This document shows positions 59,786 through 64,000 of a DNA stretch of 64,000 nt, in pieces. The notes beneath the pieces were generated by a model. It was not told the origin of the DNA. It did not search any database and saw only the letters and a program-made list of their open reading frames with translations. Origin of the DNA: JAJDXO01 sp965221855 (GTDB taxonomy: Bacteria > Pseudomonadota > Alphaproteobacteria > Rhodospirillales > UBA2165); the NCBI GenBank assembly GCA_965221855.1, contig CBDCSV010000002.1:1-64000 (forward strand), in the 5' to 3' direction. Both the position numbers and the translations under genes were made by a program. Position 1 is the first letter of the stretch. Every line of letters begins with the position of its first letter.

Positions 59786-60454
59786 TTGGAGAAATCCTTG
59801 TTTAGTCTATTTAATGACGATGAGGGCACCGTCGTCGGGCTTCTGGCCGAGCGCGTCCGCCAGGATATCTCGTTCGGCGAATTGGCCCCGGATACCAAGC
59901 TGAAGATCGAGGAGTTGCGGCGCGCCTACGGGGGAAGCGCCCATTCGATCCGCGAGGCATTGATGATTCTCGCCGCCGAGGGGCTTGTGGAAGCGACCGC
60001 CCAGAAGGGATTCCGGGTGACGTCGGCGACCCAGGCCGACCTCGAGGATATCACCCGGCTGCGGGCGGAAATCGAGAGCCTCGGACTCCATTGGTCGATG
60101 GAGAAGGGCGATGTCGAATGGGAGGGGAACATCATCGCCTCCCACCACGCGCTCACCCGCGCCGAAGCCGCGGTGGAAGCGGACCCCATCGGGCAGGCGC
60201 TGGACTGGGACGATGCGAACCGGGCGTTTCATTCGGCCCTTACGGCTTCCTGCGAATCCAGGGGCCTGCTCGAAATTCAGAACCGCCTGTTTATCCAGGG
60301 GCGCCGGTTCAGGCTCGCCGCGCTTCGCGAGGGCCAGATCGACTTTGCCGGGAACAAGAGGGCGCTCGCCGACATCATGGAGCACTCGATTTCCAGAAAT
60401 GCCAAAGAGGCCGTGAAGGCCCTGAGAACCCACATCATGAGACAATGTACATAA
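59786..60454 (+). CDS. GntR-family regulator, FadR/FCD type
   Basis: About 222 residues. The winged helix is at the N-terminus (LAERVRQDISFGELAPDTKL, then HSIREALMILAAEGLVE) and an FCD all-helical ligand domain follows (ITRLRAEIESLGLHWSM, NRAFHSALTASCESRGL). Starts are TTG only: TTG 59786, or TTG 59798, which has GGAG just before it and is perhaps better. It precedes the ABC operon by 30 bp and probably regulates it in response to the transported compound. Confidence 0.88.
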   Translation: MEKSLFSLFNDDEGTVVGLLAERVRQDISFGELAPDTKLKIEELRRAYGGSAHSIREALMILAAEGLVEATAQKGFRVTSATQADLEDITRLRAEIESLGLHWSMEKGDVEWEGNIIASHHALTRAEAAVEADPIGQALDWDDANRAFHSALTASCESRGLLEIQNRLFIQGRRFRLAALREGQIDFAGNKRALADIMEHSISRNAKEAVKALRTHIMRQCT

Positions 60455-60484
60455 GCCACACGGAAAACATGGAGGAAGACCACA

Positions 60485-61519
60485 ATGCCGTTAATCAGTC
60501 GTAGGCAATTCAAGATCTTCGCCGCATCCGCGGCGATCGCGCTGGCCGGCCTTACCGGATTCGCCGAGCAGGCGGCGGCCGCGGACAAGATCAAGGTCGG
60601 CGCGCTGCGCTTCACTTCCCATTCAGCGAGTTTCGTCGCGTTCGAGCGCGGCTACTTCAAGGAGCAGGGCCTGGACGTCGAGTTCGTCTTCTTTCAGGCG
60701 GCCCAGCCCATGGCCGTCGCGATCGCCTCCGGCGACGTCGACTTCGGCGTGACGGCCATCTCCGGCGGCCTGATAAACCTGGCCGAGAAGGGCGCCGTCA
60801 AGGTCATCGGCGGCGCGCTGCATGAAGAGAAGGGCATCGACGGCCAGAAGATCCTGGTTTCGAAGGCGGCATATGACGCCGGCGTGACCCATCCCTCGAA
60901 ACTCAAGGGCCGCTCGTACGGCATCACCCAGGCGGGCTCGTCCTTCCACTACATGGCCCACAAAATCGCCCAGAAGGAGGGTTTCGCGGGCACCGAGATC
61001 AAGCTCAAGCCGCTGCACAAGGTCGGCGCCATCATCGGCGCGCTGAAGTCGGGCCAGATCGACGCCTGGTCGATCGTTCCGCACATCGCCAAGGCCTTGG
61101 CCAAGAGCCCGGCCATTCACGTCATCGGCGACGTTGCCGACTACATTCCCGACTATCAGGTGACGACCGTGTTCACATCCGCCAAGAATGCCGCGGGCAA
61201 CCGCGATCTGGTCAAGCGCTTCCTGGCCGCGTTTTCAAAAGGCGCCGACGATTTCAATGCCGCCCTGGTGGACAAGTCCGCCGGCGCCCAGGCGGACGAG
61301 GCCATGGTCAAGCTGATCCACAAGTATGTCTACACCAACCGGCCGTTCGAGAAGGCCGCGCCCTCGATCAGGAACGGCTCCATGCGCATCAACCAGGGCG
61401 CCAAGCTGAATCTGAAGAGCGTTCAGGATCAATTGGACTGGTTCAAATCCGAGAAGCTGGTTTCAAAAGCGGTGACCATCGACATGCTCGTCGACAAGAG
61501 CTACGTCCAGATCTACTAA
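60485..61519 (+). CDS. NitT/TauT-type ABC transporter substrate-binding protein (NMT1/SsuA-like)
   Basis: 344 residues. A twin-arginine-like signal (SRRQFKIFAASAAIALAG) is cleaved near AAA-ADKIKVG. The body shows FVAFERGYFKEQGLDVEFVF, then IASGDVDFGVTAISGG and LKGRSYGITQAGSSFHYMAH, as in receptors for sulfonates, nitrate or pyrimidines. GGAGGAA precedes the ATG. First structural gene of a receptor-ATPase-permease operon. Confidence 0.9.
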   Translation: MPLISRRQFKIFAASAAIALAGLTGFAEQAAAADKIKVGALRFTSHSASFVAFERGYFKEQGLDVEFVFFQAAQPMAVAIASGDVDFGVTAISGGLINLAEKGAVKVIGGALHEEKGIDGQKILVSKAAYDAGVTHPSKLKGRSYGITQAGSSFHYMAHKIAQKEGFAGTEIKLKPLHKVGAIIGALKSGQIDAWSIVPHIAKALAKSPAIHVIGDVADYIPDYQVTTVFTSAKNAAGNRDLVKRFLAAFSKGADDFNAALVDKSAGAQADEAMVKLIHKYVYTNRPFEKAAPSIRNGSMRINQGAKLNLKSVQDQLDWFKSEKLVSKAVTIDMLVDKSYVQIY

Positions 61520-61543
61520 CGGACAGACCTTCCGCGGCCGGCG

Positions 61544-61571
61544 GGCGCCGCTCCCTTCGGGGGGCGGCGCC
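61544..61571 (+). terminator. hairpin with TTCG loop between receptor and ATPase genes
   Basis: Arms ggcgccgctccc and gggggcggcgcc around a ttcg tetraloop. No T run follows, so it is more likely a partial terminator or an mRNA stabiliser that raises receptor expression. Confidence 0.6.
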
Positions 61572-61636
61572 GGTCGGGTATTATCCTGTAATATCCGCTG
61601 GTCCCAAATTCGGGCGGCGCGACGGAGGGTAAATTC

Positions 61637-62410
61637 GTGGAGATCAGACTCAAGGGCATTTCCCATAGCTACCGGGACGGCGGGCTGACGGTCCTCTCCG
61701 ACATAAACCTGTCGATCCAGGAGGGGGAAATCGTTTGCCTCATCGGCCCGTCGGGGTGCGGCAAATCGACGCTGCTGCGGATCATCGGCGGGCTCGAACT
61801 GCCCAGCGCCGGGGCGGTCCTGCAGGTCGGCGATCCGCCGCCCAAATCACTCAATCCGCTGACCTATGTTTTCCAGGATTTCGCCCTGCTGCCGTGGAGA
61901 ACCGTCGAGGGCAACATCAGCCTTGCGCTGGAGGACCACTCCATCGGCCGGAAGATGCGCAGCGAAATCATCGACGACGTTCTCGCCCGGACCAGCCTGA
62001 CGGAGTTCCGCAAGGTATTTCCCCGCCAGCTCTCGGGCGGCATGAAGCAGCGTGTCGCCATCGCCCGCGCCCTCAGCGTGAACCCGGCGGTCATGCTGAT
62101 GGACGAGCCGTTGTCCGCCCTCGACAGCCAGACCCGGGAAATCCTGATGGCCGACCTGATCGAGCTGTGGTGCCGGGAGAATTTCACCGCCTTCTACGTG
62201 ACCCACAACCTGGCCGAAGCGGTCCGCCTCGGACACCGGATCGCCGTTCTTTCCCGGCGGCCCGGAAAGATCAGGGAGATCATCGAAATCGAAACGCCGC
62301 TGGACCGGCGATCCGTCGACAGTCCCGAGCTGGGCCGACATCAACAACATCTATGGGAACTGCTTCGCGACGAAGCTCGCGCGGCCGATCTGGAGCTTGC
62401 CAATGTCTGA
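61637..62410 (+). CDS. NitT/TauT-type ABC transporter ATPase
   Basis: 257 residues. Walker A GPSGCGKST, Q-loop in TYVFQDFALLPW, signature LSGGMKQR, Walker B VMLMDEPLSALD and the switch His in YVTHNLAEAV. This is a cytoplasmic ATPase for the receptor at 60485. Its stop overlaps the permease start by 8 bp. Confidence 0.95.
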   Translation: MEIRLKGISHSYRDGGLTVLSDINLSIQEGEIVCLIGPSGCGKSTLLRIIGGLELPSAGAVLQVGDPPPKSLNPLTYVFQDFALLPWRTVEGNISLALEDHSIGRKMRSEIIDDVLARTSLTEFRKVFPRQLSGGMKQRVAIARALSVNPAVMLMDEPLSALDSQTREILMADLIELWCRENFTAFYVTHNLAEAVRLGHRIAVLSRRPGKIREIIEIETPLDRRSVDSPELGRHQQHLWELLRDEARAADLELANV

Positions 62411-63221
62411 TGCAACCGTCGTGCTGAACGCGCCCGCCGAGAAACCGGTCCGTTTCCGGGGCGGCGGATTCAGAACCAAACCGCTCGGCATCATTTCGCC
62501 GATCGTGTTCGTGGTCGTCATCGGCCTTTGGGAGCTTGGCTCCCAGTCGGGGCTGATCGACAAGCTGATCCTGCCCGCGCCGTCGGAAGCGCTGCAGGCG
62601 CTGTTGGAGCTGATCGAGACGGGCAACCTTTGGAAACACCTGGGCGCGTCGCTGCAACGGCTGATCGTCGGCTGGACCGCCGGCACGATTCTCGGGATCG
62701 GCATGGGTCTGGCCATCGGATTGTTTTCATACGTCCGGGCCGGCGCCCAACCGCTGGTATCGGCGATTTTCCCGATTCCCAAAATCGCGCTCCTCCCCCT
62801 GTTCATCATCTGGTTCGGAATCGGCGAAGGCTCGAAGATCGCGACGATCCTTTTCGGAACCTTCTTTCCGACCGTCATCGCGACCTACGGCGGCGTGGAC
62901 AACGTCGACCGGACTCTCATCCGAATGGCTCAGTCCTTCGGCGTGTCCTGGTCCTCCATCGTCCGGAAGATCATCATTCCCGGCGCCATGCCGGCCATAC
63001 TTTCGGGCTTCCGCATATCCATCGCCATCGCCATCGTGCTCCTGGTCGCCGCCGAGATGATCGGGGCGGAATTCGGGGTCGGCGCGTATATCCTCCTTGC
63101 GGGCAGCCTGGTCGCGACCGATCAACTCATTGCCGGGGTGGCAATTCTATCCGCCTTGGGGCTGATCATCGCCTGGCTCATCGGCAAGGCGGAATCCTAC
63201 CTGCTGCGCTGGCGGACCTGA
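62403..63221 (+). CDS. NitT/TauT-type ABC transporter permease
   Basis: 272 residues from ATG 62403. Six or so membrane segments, with the BPD_transp_1 EAA-type loop in NVDRTLIRMAQSFGVSWSSI followed by RKIIIPGAMPAILSGF. TILGIGMGLAIGLFSY and PIPKIALLPLFIIWFGIGEG are typical of SsuC/TauC. Overlaps the ATPase gene, so the two are translationally coupled. Confidence 0.94.
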   Translation: MSDATVVLNAPAEKPVRFRGGGFRTKPLGIISPIVFVVVIGLWELGSQSGLIDKLILPAPSEALQALLELIETGNLWKHLGASLQRLIVGWTAGTILGIGMGLAIGLFSYVRAGAQPLVSAIFPIPKIALLPLFIIWFGIGEGSKIATILFGTFFPTVIATYGGVDNVDRTLIRMAQSFGVSWSSIVRKIIIPGAMPAILSGFRISIAIAIVLLVAAEMIGAEFGVGAYILLAGSLVATDQLIAGVAILSALGLIIAWLIGKAESYLLRWRT

Positions 63222-63321
63222 TCGGTCCCCGACCCGCAAATTCCGCGATTCGCTTTCGGGTATGGGGCGGACGCTGTACGATCTGCGTCCCTCAACCATT
63301 TCACAACTGGCAGGTAGCGAT

Positions 63322-63711
63322 ATGCCCGTACGATTCTTTGATCCCGAATCCGTTGCGTCCCCCATGAACCCCTATAGCCACGGCGCGGAAGTGGAGGCCG
63401 GATCCAAGCTGCTCTACATGGCCGGACAGGTGGGCCGGCGCGGCCCCAACCGGGAAATTCTGCCCGATTTCGAGGACCAGGTCCGCCAGACCTACGCCAA
63501 CATCCAGGAGATCCTCAGGGAATCGGGCATGGACCTCACCAATCTCGTCAAGGTGACGACCTATTTGACGGACCGCAGGAACCTCGAGCAAATGCGCGAA
63601 ATCAGGAAGGAAATTCTCGGCGGCCACAAACCGGCGCATACGCTGATCATCGCCGCCGGGCTGGCCTACGAGGAATACATGATCGAGGTCGAGTGCGTCG
63701 CCGCCGCTTAG
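63322..63711 (+). CDS. RidA/YjgF-family protein
   Basis: 129 residues from ATG 63322. LLYMAGQVGRRGPN, then DFEDQVRQTYANIQEIL, NLVKVTTYLTDRRNLEQM and the end GLAYEEYMIEVECVAAA match the family; the Arg that binds the substrate carboxylate in RidA proper (usually in an IxxxAxxx context) is not clear. Family members hydrolyse reactive enamines or imines or act in pathway-specific deamination. Last gene of the ABC operon. Its stop overlaps that of the convergent Mo hydroxylase gene. Confidence 0.88.
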   Translation: MPVRFFDPESVASPMNPYSHGAEVEAGSKLLYMAGQVGRRGPNREILPDFEDQVRQTYANIQEILRESGMDLTNLVKVTTYLTDRRNLEQMREIRKEILGGHKPAHTLIIAAGLAYEEYMIEVECVAAA

Positions 63712-64000
63712 GTCCTCTCATCCTGGCCGGCGGCCACCTTGCCCAGCGCCCGTAAAATCCGCTCAGGCGTAAAGGGCATCCGGTTGACCCGCGCGCCCAA
63801 CGGGCGGAGGGCATCGTTTATGGCGTTCATGACCGCCGCGGGCGCGCCCCCGGTACCCGCCTCGCCGGCGCCCTTGGCGCCGAGATCGGTTTCCGATGTG
63901 CGCGACACCACGTGGCCGACCTGGATGTCCGGCATTTCCGCCGCCATGGGCACCAGATAGTCGGCCAGATTGCCGTTGAGCAACTGGCCCCGGGAATCGT
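63708..64000 (-). CDS. C-terminus of a xanthine/CO dehydrogenase-family molybdenum hydroxylase large subunit (partial)
   Basis: Only the last 96 or so codons are visible; the gene continues beyond the window. RGQLLNGNLADYLVP and TDLGAKGAGEAGTGGAPAAV are the C-terminal signatures, and the Glu in GAGEAG is the catalytic base of the family. NDALRPLGARVNRMPFTPERI closes the protein. Substrate cannot be judged from this fragment. Confidence 0.88.
   Translation of the reverse strand, partial: DSRGQLLNGNLADYLVPMAAEMPDIQVGHVVSRTSETDLGAKGAGEAGTGGAPAAVMNAINDALRPLGARVNRMPFTPERILRALGKVAAGQDERT

Overview
The window comes from a GC-rich proteobacterium, most likely an alphaproteobacterium of the Rhodospirillales or Rhizobiales type. 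This is inferred from codon use, the abundance of TctC-type binding proteins, Rieske and GST catabolic genes, and dispersed GC-rich palindromes. It reads as an accessory, catabolic and mobile region rather than core genome: no rRNA, tRNA or CRISPR array was seen. Six insertion sequences are present: one IS630, three nearly identical IS256, one IS4 and one IS1111-type IS110.

Layout. 1-2060: an AT-richer patch with a gene cut by IS630 and a DUF2927 gene. 2125-6885: a frameshifted Rieske oxygenase, a MetE-like gene broken by IS256 and by a 68-bp insert, and an intact MetE-like paralogue. 6983-10370: a small DNA-defence-like patch with a HEPN-like protein, a DNA methyltransferase fused to an HNH nuclease that carries seven 8-bp repeats just after its start, and a CoiA-like nuclease. 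10446-14675: FAD monooxygenase, DUF3237, P450 and GST. 14852-16126: IS4. 16327-24856: a TctC receptor, LysR, a selenocysteine deiodinase-like protein, a TAXI-TRAP transporter, an AhpD-like protein and a GMC oxidoreductase. 29738-24877 (minus): MetE-like enzyme, ThDP enzyme, SDR and Rieske oxygenase. 37041-30034 (minus): IlvD-type dehydratase, SdsA-like sulfatase, a second selenoprotein (AhpD-like, CxxU), GST and TctC receptor. 39090-46863: two TctC receptors, a RutA-like flavin enzyme, a maleate-isomerase-like enzyme, and a GST-FAH-VOC operon facing a TetR gene with shared palindromic operators. 47224-50683: NtaA-like monooxygenase and PhoX. 50803-53860: IS1111 and IS256. 53896-64000: PhyH and molybdopterin oxidoreductase, YejA-like receptor, dienelactone hydrolase, a GntR-controlled NitT/TauT-type ABC operon with RidA, and the end of a molybdenum hydroxylase.

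Together the genes look like several small uptake-and-degradation modules for unknown organic (perhaps aromatic, sulfated or halogenated) compounds, each with its own periplasmic receptor and a few oxygenases or hydrolases. The most notable observations are two selenoprotein genes that ordinary gene calling would truncate at an in-frame TGA, a probable phase-variable methyltransferase-HNH fusion, and a TetR operator set whose half-sites recur at two promoters.
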